Source: Pholiota molesta
Lineage: Eukaryota > Basidiomycota > Agaricomycetes > Agaricales > Strophariaceae
DNA length: 64,000 nt
Assembly (NCBI GenBank): GCA_014925825.1
Contig: JACGCK010000021.1
Coordinates: 248,001-312,000, forward strand
Direction of reading: 5' to 3'
Of this stretch, positions 9,239 to 19,202 are shown in pieces (position 1 is the stretch's first letter; each line of letters opens with the position of its first letter). A model generated the notes under the pieces. The model saw only the letters and a list, made by a program, of their open reading frames with translations, had not been told where the DNA came from and searched no databases. The position numbers and the translations under genes were made by a program.

Positions 9239-12200
9239 TTACACGGTGAGGCCGATTTCCCTGCACAGGTGTTGGTGGATGACGCGGGGCAGTTGCTTCG
9301 TGAAAATGTCGGCGAGATTCTTGTCGGATGGGACGTGCTCGATCAAGACATGGCCTTCATTGACGCGTTCGCGGATATAATGGTAGCGCACGTCGATATG
9401 TTTCGCACGCGCGTGTCCTTTAGTATTTTTGGTGAGTGCAATGGCTGGTGCGTTGTCGCCAAAGATGGTAAAGGGGTGTTCTTGCGGTAATCCGACCTCG
9501 TCGAGGAAGGCATACATCCAGGTGACTTGTTGAACGGCGCGCGTCATCGACATGTATTCCGCTTCGGTGGTGGATAAGGCGACAGTGGGTTGCCTTTTCG
9601 AGCTCCAGGATACGAGGCCGCCGGCCATCCAGACACCGTAACCAGCTGTGGACCTTCGAGTGTCGAAATCATCGGCGTAGCTCGCGTCGACGTAGGTAAC
9701 AGGGGATATGGGGATGCCGCGGTGGTAGGTGATAGAGTAGTCGAGTGTACCTTTAATATACCCCATCATATGCACCATTGCCTTCCAGTGAGCGGGTCCA
9801 GGATTCGACTGATAACGAGAGAGAACGCCCGATCCGTAGTCGAGATCAGGTCGCGTACCATTAGCGCCCCAGTTGAATTTCCCGAGCACTTCACGGTAAG
9901 GCTTGTCCTTCATGTATGCTTTGTCGGCGTCAGTGGTAGGACAGTCATTCTCGCTGAGTACGATGCCGATAGGGAGGGGAGTCGTCTTTGGGTTGCAGTC
10001 AGCCATACCAAATTGCTCTAGCATGCGTTCAAAGAAGGTGTGCTGGGATAGAGTGATGGTTCCAGCTGCTTTGTCCTGGGTGATCTCGATGCCCAGGATA
10101 TAATTGGGCTCCCCCAGGTCCTTCGTTTCGAAGCATGTGTCGAGCTCTTCCGAAGCGATGTGTCCCGCCGAACGGGTAGAGGAGATCCCAAAGATGTCGT
10201 CCGTGTAGGTGCTAGTGATGGTATGAGCACCGTCCGTTGAACGCGAATGAATGCATGGGTCGGCGAGGGAACGGTAGTATCCGAGACTTTCGAAAGAACC
10301 TACGACTTCATGTTGGAAGTTATGGCCGGCGTCCATGGTTCCATATAACGATTTATCGAGGATCCAAACGTACGTTTTCATAGGGTCAAGTCCTTTGGGT
10401 CTGATGGCTCCAGGAGGTGGGCGGACGTATGTTGTGAAGCGAGTTGGTGCGTAAAGATAGGCAGCGACGATGTCTCTGCCCCAGATCGAGTATCCGCGGG
10501 ATGCGGCGATCGCGACTGTCATACGGAACGATTCCATGCGTACGACGGATGCATATGTCTCGTCGTACTCGAGACCGGCTATTTGGTTGAATCCGCGCGC
10601 TACGAGACGAGCTTTGCGCTTGATAATATCGCCGTCGGCGTCGTATTTATTCGCATAGACCCATTTGCAGTCGATGATATGAGCGCCGGGCGGTGCTTCG
10701 ACCCATCTAAACACGTTGCGTTCGTTGAGTATGGCCAGCTCTGTATCCATCGCGGGTTGCCAGAGGTCCGCACGCTCCATTGCCTCCTTGTAATCGCGCG
10801 GGACGTAAGAGTCGCGTTGGGTGGCCATGTACGCGAGGTGTTCGTCAAGGTCGCTGAGGAGATCGAGGATGTTCCCGTTCGGGGCCTCGTTTGCTGGAGT
10901 GATCTGTGAGGTGGTTTCCACGGTCGCAGACAGTGCGCGCGCCGTCTGCGCCCATGTCTCTCCCCCACTTTCTGCGACGGCTTCGCGCTCAGCGTACTCG
11001 CGGGACGCGGCGAGGGCAGGCGAAGGTTTTGCGTGGCGTGCGGATCGTCGAAGGGGTGCGGTTGGGAGGGAAGAGCCCGTGGGATGGGTAGCTGCGGATG
11101 TGGCGGGATGTACGGAAGAAAGTCCAGGCGCTTCTGACAGCGCGGGATGTAATGGTAGGTCGGTCGCACGCGGTCGCGGCGCCACGACATTCTGCATGCT
11201 TGGCCTGAGGACACCCACATCGGATGTGGACGGAGCGGGTTGTGCGCCTGGCTCGTCTTCAGTGAGGATCTTGTCGAAATCCAGCGCAGGCGTCCTATGG
11301 CCTTGACCTTCCTCAAAGATAACATCGCGGCACTTAATAATAGCACGGTTTGCAGGGTTGTAAAGTTTGTAGGCGCCGCGTCCAAAATAGCCGATCATGA
11401 CATACTTGATTGATCGAGGGAGCAATTTAGATTGATCTATTTCTGGAGCGACCTTGGCGTACGCGGTGCACCCGAAAGGACGAAGGTGTGAGACGTCCTG
11501 TCGTTTTCCGGTCCAGACTTCCCATGGGATGACATTCGGGTGGCGCGCTGAGGGGATGAAGTTGTCGAGGTAGATGGCGGTGGCGGCGGCCTCAGCCCAG
11601 AGTCCTTTGGGAAGTCCAGAATCCGCGAGCATGCAGCGAACGCGCTCGATTATGGTTCGAATGCCACGCTCGGCGACTCCGTTTTGGCCATGGGCATAGG
11701 GTGCGCCCGATTCCATCACTATTCCCTTCTCGCGCAAGAACTCATCCCATTTGTCGTTTCGCCATTCCCTCCCCATGTCAACCCGTATCCGCTTCAACTT
11801 CTTTCCCGTTTGGGTCTCAGCTTCGGCGACGTAGTCTTTCAGCGCCTGAAGAGTGGCGTCGGCGGATTTATGGGTAAGGAAGTATCCGTGTTTGACAGAT
11901 GAGCCGCCATCTGTTATCAACATCATATAAACGGCGCCGCCAAATGATGGGGTGTTGGTCATCACGAAAATGTCCATGTGTGCGCGCTCGAGTACGTCCT
12001 TTTCCTTCTCGAACTTTTCGTCGTATGGACGTGCGGTATGCTTCCCATATATGCAATCCTCGCAGGTACCCTTCTCATCGACGTCGCCGACGAATTGCAG
12101 TCCGTCAAGTAGGCCTTGTTTGGCGAGCGCGCGGATGGACGAGACACTTGCATGCCCGAAACGACGGTGCCAGACTTCGAGGTTCGCCGGTTTCTCGTGT

Positions 12201-13645
12201 GACTTGGCCGCCATAGCATGGACTGGATTGGTGAGTTTCAGGCGGTACATCGATCCTAGTCGTTCACCCGCCATGAAGTTTATTCCGTCAGGATCTACGA
12301 AAGTAGCGCGCCCATTCCCAAAGTTCACGGAGAAGCCAGCGATATCGAAGCGCCCGACCGAGATCAAGTTTGCAGTGAGATCTGGGGTGTGAAGCACGGA
12401 GTTGAACTTCAATGTGGTGCGTGCGTTCAGCCCTTGGGATTCGACGACCTTCGTGACTGATCCCTGTCCAAGGATGCGGAATTTTGCGCCTTTGCTCGCA
12501 GATTGGCCCTCCCGCGGCGCGTCGAATGGAACATAATCCGTCCCGAAATCTGCGCGGTCAACGAAACAGTGGTCACTTGCACCCGAATCGATGTATGTCA
12601 GGTCACCAAGCGGGTTCGCGTTCGAGGTAGCAACGAGCGCGGCATCGGATACCACAACGTGCTCGCTCGCATCCGCCATAAGGATGGTGTAAGTGCGTTC
12701 GGCGACGGCGTTTTGCGTGCTATCAGCAAGCGCTGCTGTGACTGTTGAGGCTGTTGGGGTCGTCGTAGAGCCGGACTGGTTTCCAGGTGTGTTTACGACC
12801 ACTTTCTTTCGAAAATGAGGCGGGAATTGACCTTCCTTGCCGCCGCCCTCCCAGTAGCAGTCGGCGATTAGGTGACCTCGACGACCACACTTCGGATTTG
12901 CACATTGGAGAACCGCCCTCAATGACGCGGGTTTGGTATTCGCTGCAAGCGCCGTGATTCCTCCTTTAGTGGTAGGTACATTCTTTCCAATTCTAGCCCA
13001 GTGGAAATTCAATTTGGAGACGAGTTCTACAGACGTCGAGGTTTCATAAAGCGTAGCGACGATCGTATCCCAAGAGGACGGGAGTGAGGCGAGTATTATG
13101 ATAATGAAGTCCTTGTCAGTGATCTGTGCACCGACGTCGTTCGCGGTTGACCATTTCGTTCGCAGGTCCGCGATGTGGGCGATAAGGTCTTCACCGTCCT
13201 TGAGCATTGTGTTCCGTAGCTCTCGTTGTGCATTGACGGCGAACAGGGTCGACTGAACACCATACAAGTCCTTCAGTGACTTCCAAGCCACGGCGGCTGT
13301 TCCATCGGATGCCATCCCGAGCCCGACAGGGTTCGCGCAATTGTATAGGAGTAATCCCGTTGCCCAGGCGTCACGAACGATCCATTCGTCCAACGACGGA
13401 ATCATGGAGTGCCATGGGGTGGATTCAGGGGTAGTAGTACTGGCCGCTGTAGATTCGGCCGCTGTGGGTACGGTAGTAACAGCAGGAGTCGTTGGACTGG
13501 GCTTGGGGATTGTACCCTCGAGGTACTTCTCTACGCTTCGGATCCTGGCAGTAGTCAAGATCCAGCGACTCCAAGATGACCAGTTCGATCCGTCGAACTT
13601 CTGCGCGTCTGGTAGGATAGGAGGCGTGTGTGTTTGCGAGCTCAT
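9239..13645 (-). CDS. Copia gag-pol polyprotein, 1468 aa, intact
   Basis: One uninterrupted ORF encodes all proteins of the element. In order: gag with a zinc knuckle CANPKCGRRGHLIADC (CX4CX4HX4C, wider than the usual CX2C spacing); aspartic protease YIDSGASDHCF; integrase with an HHCC zinc domain (HRRFGHA...CEDCIYGK), then MDIFV, RVDMGREW and NGVAERG carrying the DDE residues; a Ser/Thr/Pro-rich linker; reverse transcriptase with CKWVYANKYDADG, DIVAAYLYA, SLYGTMDAGHNF (usually SLYGLKQAPR) and a catalytic YTDDI box; RNase H with YVDASYADD, STTEAEY and KHIDVRYHY. Domain order PR-IN-RT-RH is diagnostic of Ty1/copia. The single frame implies that Gag excess, if any, is not set by frameshifting. 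Confidence 0.97.
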   Translation of the reverse strand: MSSQTHTPPILPDAQKFDGSNWSSWSRWILTTARIRSVEKYLEGTIPKPSPTTPAVTTVPTAAESTAASTTTPESTPWHSMIPSLDEWIVRDAWATGLLLYNCANPVGLGMASDGTAAVAWKSLKDLYGVQSTLFAVNAQRELRNTMLKDGEDLIAHIADLRTKWSTANDVGAQITDKDFIIIILASLPSSWDTIVATLYETSTSVELVSKLNFHWARIGKNVPTTKGGITALAANTKPASLRAVLQCANPKCGRRGHLIADCYWEGGGKEGQFPPHFRKKVVVNTPGNQSGSTTTPTASTVTAALADSTQNAVAERTYTILMADASEHVVVSDAALVATSNANPLGDLTYIDSGASDHCFVDRADFGTDYVPFDAPREGQSASKGAKFRILGQGSVTKVVESQGLNARTTLKFNSVLHTPDLTANLISVGRFDIAGFSVNFGNGRATFVDPDGINFMAGERLGSMYRLKLTNPVHAMAAKSHEKPANLEVWHRRFGHASVSSIRALAKQGLLDGLQFVGDVDEKGTCEDCIYGKHTARPYDEKFEKEKDVLERAHMDIFVMTNTPSFGGAVYMMLITDGGSSVKHGYFLTHKSADATLQALKDYVAEAETQTGKKLKRIRVDMGREWRNDKWDEFLREKGIVMESGAPYAHGQNGVAERGIRTIIERVRCMLADSGLPKGLWAEAAATAIYLDNFIPSARHPNVIPWEVWTGKRQDVSHLRPFGCTAYAKVAPEIDQSKLLPRSIKYVMIGYFGRGAYKLYNPANRAIIKCRDVIFEEGQGHRTPALDFDKILTEDEPGAQPAPSTSDVGVLRPSMQNVVAPRPRATDLPLHPALSEAPGLSSVHPATSAATHPTGSSLPTAPLRRSARHAKPSPALAASREYAEREAVAESGGETWAQTARALSATVETTSQITPANEAPNGNILDLLSDLDEHLAYMATQRDSYVPRDYKEAMERADLWQPAMDTELAILNERNVFRWVEAPPGAHIIDCKWVYANKYDADGDIIKRKARLVARGFNQIAGLEYDETYASVVRMESFRMTVAIAASRGYSIWGRDIVAAYLYAPTRFTTYVRPPPGAIRPKGLDPMKTYVWILDKSLYGTMDAGHNFQHEVVGSFESLGYYRSLADPCIHSRSTDGAHTITSTYTDDIFGISSTRSAGHIASEELDTCFETKDLGEPNYILGIEITQDKAAGTITLSQHTFFERMLEQFGMADCNPKTTPLPIGIVLSENDCPTTDADKAYMKDKPYREVLGKFNWGANGTRPDLDYGSGVLSRYQSNPGPAHWKAMVHMMGYIKGTLDYSITYHRGIPISPVTYVDASYADDFDTRRSTAGYGVWMAGGLVSWSSKRQPTVALSTTEAEYMSMTRAVQQVTWMYAFLDEVGLPQEHPFTIFGDNAPAIALTKNTKGHARAKHIDVRYHYIRERVNEGHVLIEHVPSDKNLADIFTKQLPRVIHQHLCREIGLTV

Positions 13646-13728
13646 CGTGTATGTAGTGTAGATGTGTATGTGGAAAATTTGTATGATCTGCCGTGTTCGA
13701 TGTCTGCTCGTAAGTTCAGAGAAAGGCG

Positions 13729-13740
13729 GGGCCCATAACC
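13729..13740 (-). promoter_or_regulatory. Primer-binding site, probable half-tRNA-iMet type
   Basis: Immediately after the 5' LTR the coding strand reads GGTTATGGGCCC. This complements the anticodon-stem region of initiator tRNA-Met rather than its 3' end, as in Drosophila copia, where a 5' half-tRNA fragment primes. The assignment rests on my memory of that tRNA's GGGCNCATAACC segment. Confidence 0.65.
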
Positions 13741-14153
13741 TGAAATACGAAGTAAATAACTCAGGAGTCAGACACGTATGTGGGTGACAGATAAATGGAT
13801 TCCTCTAGCTACCTGAAATACGAAGTAAATAACTAGAGGTAAAGTAGTTAGCGTTATGCATAAAGTAAAGGTAGTGTGGTAGCACACCTCAGGAGTCAGA
13901 CACGTATGTGGGTGACAGATGAGGTGCGTCTACGGGAATTCGTAGGTATAAGTAATACGGAGAACAACGGAACGAGCACGATGGCGTGCTCGTTCCATAG
14001 TCCCATGATACGTAGGATATGAAATAAAAACCAGATGAAATGTACGGTTAGCGTACGTGAGGACAGAATAGGAAATAGGTTGAGCTAATGGAGTAAGTGG
14101 GATGAAATAAGATAAGTTATGAAACGAGAGACCATGTGGTATGTACTTCAACA
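13741..14153 (-). repeat. Copia 5' LTR
   Basis: 413 bp and the promoter-bearing copy for gag-pol. It has the same hairpin (13969-13996) and internal word repeats as the other LTR. Confidence 0.96.
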
Positions 14154-14401
14154 CATCGTCTAGCTGAGTCTCTGCATTTAACTTTGGACTGCGAGTTTCG
14201 TACGAGGTCCTGCTTGGCTTTGTCCGTTATTTTCTCCGGTAGGCTGGTTTCCGGTGTGCTATTTGATCTGGTGTTGGGTCCGGCTGTTTGTTTCGACATC
14301 GTTCTGCTAGTACCTGAGGCGTTTCTGTTGGTCATGCGACTGGGTTGTGAGATATTGTGCGTAGATGTTATGGGAGGGGTGCGTGTGAGCACCTCTCTCA
14401 T
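14154..14401 (-). CDS. LINE ORF1, N-terminal fragment
   Basis: The N-terminus of the LINE gag-like protein, starting at the first in-frame ATG (14401; MREVLTRTPP). The same frame is open further upstream to a TGA near 14510 but has no earlier ATG. It is Ser/Thr/Asn-rich and disordered. It ends at the copia duplication 14154-14158; removing copia gives ..SARRWLVDNS.. in frame with the fragment at 8793. I could not place the 5' end of the LINE, nor its target duplication, whose partner lies off the left edge. Confidence 0.75.
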
Positions 14402-15142
14402 ATCTTTATCGAAGTGGCACGAATTTCTCTCCAACTCGCGAAGATGCGCGTCGGGCGGGTATGACGGAGACGGCAGAGGGCTGTAGTCTTGTGGTTCTCG
14501 ATGAGGCTCTCACACAGGGTACGTTGGCGTTGGGCCATCGCCTTCCAGTCTTCTCTGCAACTCGACCCCATATAGTTGACGAATATCAACCTTCCAGAAC
14601 ATCGACGCACACAAATCACATTGACAACAAACTTTGCCATGTTGTCATTGGCGAGTGAGCTTCGCGATCGCGAGTGTAAGATTCTGAAGGTGGGCTGGAC
14701 CTCTTGCGGAATGGCAGAGATGTCTCGATCGATGGTGCCTTCTCCTTAACGTCGCAAAAGCATGGGTGATTTTTGTATTCTTCTAGATACAAGTTATGAA
14801 CTAAGTGTGTATCATTCTTCCCCTTCTAGGCTTTTGATTGATTTGCTCGCAGCCTCGGTAGTTGACTACAAGTCAACTGTCACACGACGGCGGTTGAATA
14901 AATTTCGGGACCACCGTCAAGTAGATGACCCATGTTCGTCAAGACCTGTGCTCCCACTGCACTAAATCCATTGCTTGTCGACCTTCTTTCTGGCTCTCTA
15001 CAAATTAACACTAGTCGTCGTGCCCTTTCCGGACCGTCTTCTAAAATTTCACTGAAAAAGGCGAGCACTCGTGGCTGCTATGGTGAATACCATTCAAGAG
15101 CAACCCACGGGGTGGCAGTCTACTGCACCATTCTCGTCTATC
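14402..15142. other. LINE leader and intergenic DNA
   Basis: Contains the undefined 5' end of the LINE and the promoter region of the downstream esterase. No gene recognised. Confidence 0.5.
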
Positions 15143-17205
15143 ATGGTGTTCTCTTCATTTTTTATGCTTGCACTGGCAAGCTACGTCTATCGCGATGGCT
15201 TGTTTCGCTCTGAGCTCCACTGTGTCTGCCGGAACCGAATCCAACATCGTCGACACAGGCTACGCAAAATATCTAGGAAACAGATCATACCCTAATACTG
15301 TGGCGTATCTGGGAATTCCTTATGCTGAGCCTCCCATAGGCGACAGGCGTTTTCGCGCGCCTCTCCCTCTGAACACGACTCGCGTGGCTTCTGAGTCGAA
15401 AGGTGCTGTCATTAATGCGACACAGTATCCGGACTTTTGCATCCAAGGAACTACGGGAAGTGAGTGCAAGTTTTTAAGAGTCTATTTGAGATATAAATAT
15501 ACCTGTTTATAGGTGGAGATGGAAGTGAAGATTGCCTGAAAGTGAATATCTACGCCCCTGTTAATGCAACAAAACACAGTGATTGTAAGTTCCTTTCCCC
15601 TTGAACCAAATAGCGCTATCTAATAATGCTCGCCATACAGTCCCTGTTCTCGTGTACATCTACGGTGGAGGTACCGTTTCTTCCTTTTCACTTCGTCGTC
15701 CACTTCATTTTTCAGCCCCAAAATCACCCTAGGCTACGTAAACGGAAATCCCGCAAACTGGCCCTTCGACCACTGGATCAACCAAAGCCCCAACATCATC
15801 GCCGTCTCCGTCTACTACCGCCTCTCCTCCTTCGGCTTCCTCGCCGTCCCTGCCCTGCAGGATCCCTCCAACGGTGCCCTCAACGCGGGCTTCCTCGACC
15901 AGATCCAGGCGCTCAAATGGGTCCAGGCGAATATCCAGAGTTTCGGCGGCGATCCGGGGAAGGTGACGATCAATGGGGAGAGCGCGGGGGCAGTTCAACG
16001 GAGCTGCATCTTGTGGCGAATGCGGGGGCGAGGCTGTTCAGTCAGGCGATCGCGCAGAGTGTGTACCGCACGTTTTTGCCTACGCCAGAGCAACAAGAGG
16101 TAGGGATTGATTCTTCCTCTTTGCCTTTTTCGTACTTGGGTGCTGATGAAGAATGGTGTTTTTATAGCCTTTGTTTGATTTCTACGCCAACCATGCGGGA
16201 TGCGGACAAGGCACTCCCGCTCAACAACTTTCCTGCTTGAGAAAGGCTAGCGTCGGTGCATTGGCGAAGGCTCAATACGCAGCAATATTATCTGCAATGT
16301 ATGAAATACAATTTTTCAACGAACGTCTAGCTTGGATTAAGTAGATGTCCCATGCTTAGCACTGCTTCCGGCCCTTCCGGGTACAACCTCTTCCGTCCTG
16401 TCATCGATGGTACAATAACCACCGATTTCCCAACAAAGTCTATCCTTGCTGGCAAGTTTGCGAAGGTGCCCCTCATCGTAGGGTACGTCTCTTCCCCATT
16501 ACTAACAGAGCCTCGGCAATGTAGGTTTGACTGATTGATTTACGTTAGAGCGACCTCGAACGAGATTTTGTCCATTGGCACTGACATCGCAGCGGCTTTG
16601 CGATCGTTCTTCCCGTCGCTCACGAATGCTTCTACAAATGCCTTGATAGCGGTAATCTCTCACCCCATCAGGTTGTTATGACCTTCGTATTCTAATTCAT
16701 ATGCGCTAGAAATACCCTCTGTCAAAATTTGGAACTGCAGATCTTCAGTTTCAGACACTGACAGGCGATTCCGAGCTTCGTTGCGCGGTAAGTCTGGCGT
16801 CCGAGTTCGTGTTCTCTCGTTCTAACGACTACGGTCAGCGCTCAATCATGGGAACTGCATTTGGTGCCGCCGCCAAATCGTGGACCTACCGCTATAACCA
16901 AAGAAAGCCTGGCGACGCTGCTGTAGGCCACGCTTCCGAGAATTGGATGATGTTTAGAGGGACATCCACGAAGCAAGCCTTGCTGCTCTGCTCCCATCCC
17001 TCTGTCATTCACACAATTCTGAGCTGATTGTATCCGCAGGCTCGACGGCACCACGACGTTCGCCCCGATGAGCGCCGCCGACGTAAGCTTCGCACAGGAG
17101 CTCATCGCATACTGGATATCCTTCGTGCGCTCTGGAGACCCGAACACGTTCAAGCTTGAAAAGTCCCCTTCCTGGACGGCTTTCACCAATATTCCGTCTG
17201 CGTGA
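15143..17205 (+). pseudogene. Secreted type-B carboxylesterase with frameshift at the catalytic serine
   Basis: An alpha/beta-hydrolase of the carboxylesterase/lipase type B family, expected to be secreted and to cleave ester bonds. About ten exons joined by GT-AG introns encode GYAKYLGNRS, VAYLGIPYAEPPIGDRRFR, a DCLKVNIYAP segment, [10 protein letters not shown], the nucleophile elbow NGESAG near 15985, LFDFYANHAGC, and GHASENWM with the catalytic His near 16930. It ends ..WTAFTNIPSA at 17205. At 15985-15990 the G run is one base short, so the frame changes directly after GESAG: upstream exons need one frame, and the continuing [19 protein letters not shown] another. The N-terminus is also suspect: MVFSSFFMLALAS (ATG 15143) looks like a signal peptide but is out of frame with the mature part, whose first in-frame ATG is 15195. 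Pseudogene or sequence error. Confidence 0.85.
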
Positions 17206-19202
17206 CCGCGAGTACCTACATACGGACAGGAGGCTGTGCTACTGAGTGTAATCTAATCTAATCGAGGCTCGGCCAGCTCGGGCCAGAGTCCACTACTACA
17301 TCTTGACTACATCGTAAGTGGCACAGATAAAAGAAAGACAGGACTAATGAAGAACTGAGAGAGACCAAGATGGCTCGTTGCACAAGGCTGAAGCTGACAT
17401 CCGAGTCTGCAAAGGAAATTCCTTCAGCCGTCAGAATCAGCTACGATGTCCAACCTTATCCAACCAACAAATAATTGATCAGGATTATTCGGCATACGAG
17501 ATATCTGAGCTAGAGGGATGATAGAGATACAGGGCGAAAAGATAGCATAGATGGAGAAACAAGGTCATCAAAAGATCGACCATGTACATATGATAGACTC
17601 GGATAATATGGCACACGGTGAGAAGACCAGGATGCCACGTCCGAACATTGCCGACTTCCTCAACTCTCGAACTTTCATGCTTTGAGTTTGCTCATCATCT
17701 CTTCGCCCTTGGCCGATTCCTTCAACTATCGTTCTCAATTTGCAACCTATTGCATGTTAATGTCTTTTTTAGGAGACCGCCAGCCATAACATCCACAAAA
17801 ACAAAATATATGGGCGCCTAATTTCCTTTTCCGACATTGTGACCTCAAGACTGGAACTGCAAGTGTCTCCTGTCTTATCGTTAGGCGAATAAATCAGCCC
17901 AAGTGCTAAAGATATGGTTACTGTACGAGCAAGATACCTCTGCAACTGATATTGAACTGGTAAAGCCGTCTTTCTTCCCTAAACGATCCATAGCGAGCTT
18001 ATAACAGAAGTAACGAAACAGCCCTCTCATTCCGGCGGCCGTGCGTCGAGTCTCGACTAGAAAAAGTGTGCTTCCAATTTCTCAGTGTCGTTTACATCTT
18101 CGATAATGGGGTTTTAGTATCCTTTCTGATGCATTCCCTATAATAGATCTGCGCTGGTCTCGCGCTGTTCCTTTTAAACTTCGAACGCTGAATGATGGAC
18201 AGGGAAAACCATAACATCACAGTTGTCAGCGCCGGCAAGACGTTAGTCGACTAAGTAAGGAGATGACTGCTGAGAAAAAGGTAGATTTCTAGAAGTTCCC
18301 AAGGGGCGCTCTGAATTCTGTTACGCATGGCATGTTTGGGGTTCAAATATGAAGACCACTTCATCAGTTTAGCTCCCACCCCACCCATGTCCGCTGACGA
18401 CGTTGGGATCCCAGCACGAAGGTTTGGTTTTTTAGTTAATGACCGTCCAGCGTGGCACCCATCCTCACGGACGGGCGGGCGGACGGAGTAGCATGAATAA
18501 ACATTGTCTTTTTGCTCTAGCTTTTATACGTATGGTTTTACCGACCTTCAGCTTATCCCTACCTCTGGGGTTATCAAAATTTCCAGGGGGCGGCTAACTC
18601 AGAAGAGAGGGCCCACCCCACTGGAGCCATCCCTATTCGTATTTCTGCGTTCGCCTGCTGGCTGCGGTGTGAGTGGATGCGATTCTCGCCGCCTCGTTGG
18701 TGCATCATCGTCGACGGCGAACAGAATCCCAGGCTTCTCAGGGCATGGGCGCTGCTCGCCCGGATTCTCTGCACAATCCAGAAAGAATCGAGATGAGATG
18801 GGATGAAATGCACATGGAGAACGGGGCGTAAGGTTTTCAGCGCAAATGAACGATCGGTCGCAAAAGGAGAAAAGCTACATGGTAGCAGCAGCAGCAGCAG
18901 CGCAGAGCTAGAGCTTTTGGGTATATGGACAACCACGCAGCATCACTCTGGAATGGGAAGCTTTGTTGGACGCTACAAGCAATGACGCTGCAAGCCAAAC
19001 GGTGTCAACGCATGCTTTCCAGCTTCGTTGATCTAGTCCAAAAGGACCGGGTCGTCCGACGTCCCGACAGGATGATTTTACGCCATACCGCACGACGAGA
19101 CAATTCCAAGTAATTTGATAAGGGGGGAAAAGAGCTCAGGAGCTAGATAATACAAGATCGTTGGTGGTTTGATAGACCTATCCGGGGCTACTTGGCCTGG
19201 GA
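17206..19202. other. Intergenic, no gene recognised
   Basis: Two kilobases between the esterase and the Nas6 gene. Only short, biased ORFs; no conserved motif seen. A short AGC microsatellite lies near 18884-18903. Confidence 0.6.

Larger units (their letters stand above)
8799..14153 (-). mobile_element. Complete Ty1/copia LTR retrotransposon
   Basis: A full-length element of about 5.4 kb with two LTRs, a primer-binding site, an intact gag-pol ORF, a polypurine tract and a perfect 5-bp target duplication, inserted in LINE ORF1. The LTRs begin and end TG...CA and differ by a single base in an A run, so the insertion is very recent. Transcription runs right to left, making the LTR at 13741-14153 the 5' LTR. 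Confidence 0.96.

Noticed and set aside
15168..15512. Esterase start at 15168
   Set aside because: That start would be TTG. The first in-frame ATG is 15195, and the likely signal peptide begins at 15143 in another frame.
18884..18903. AGC repeat as a polyglutamine or poly-Ser gene
   Set aside because: Short run with no supporting ORF or motif; treated as a microsatellite.
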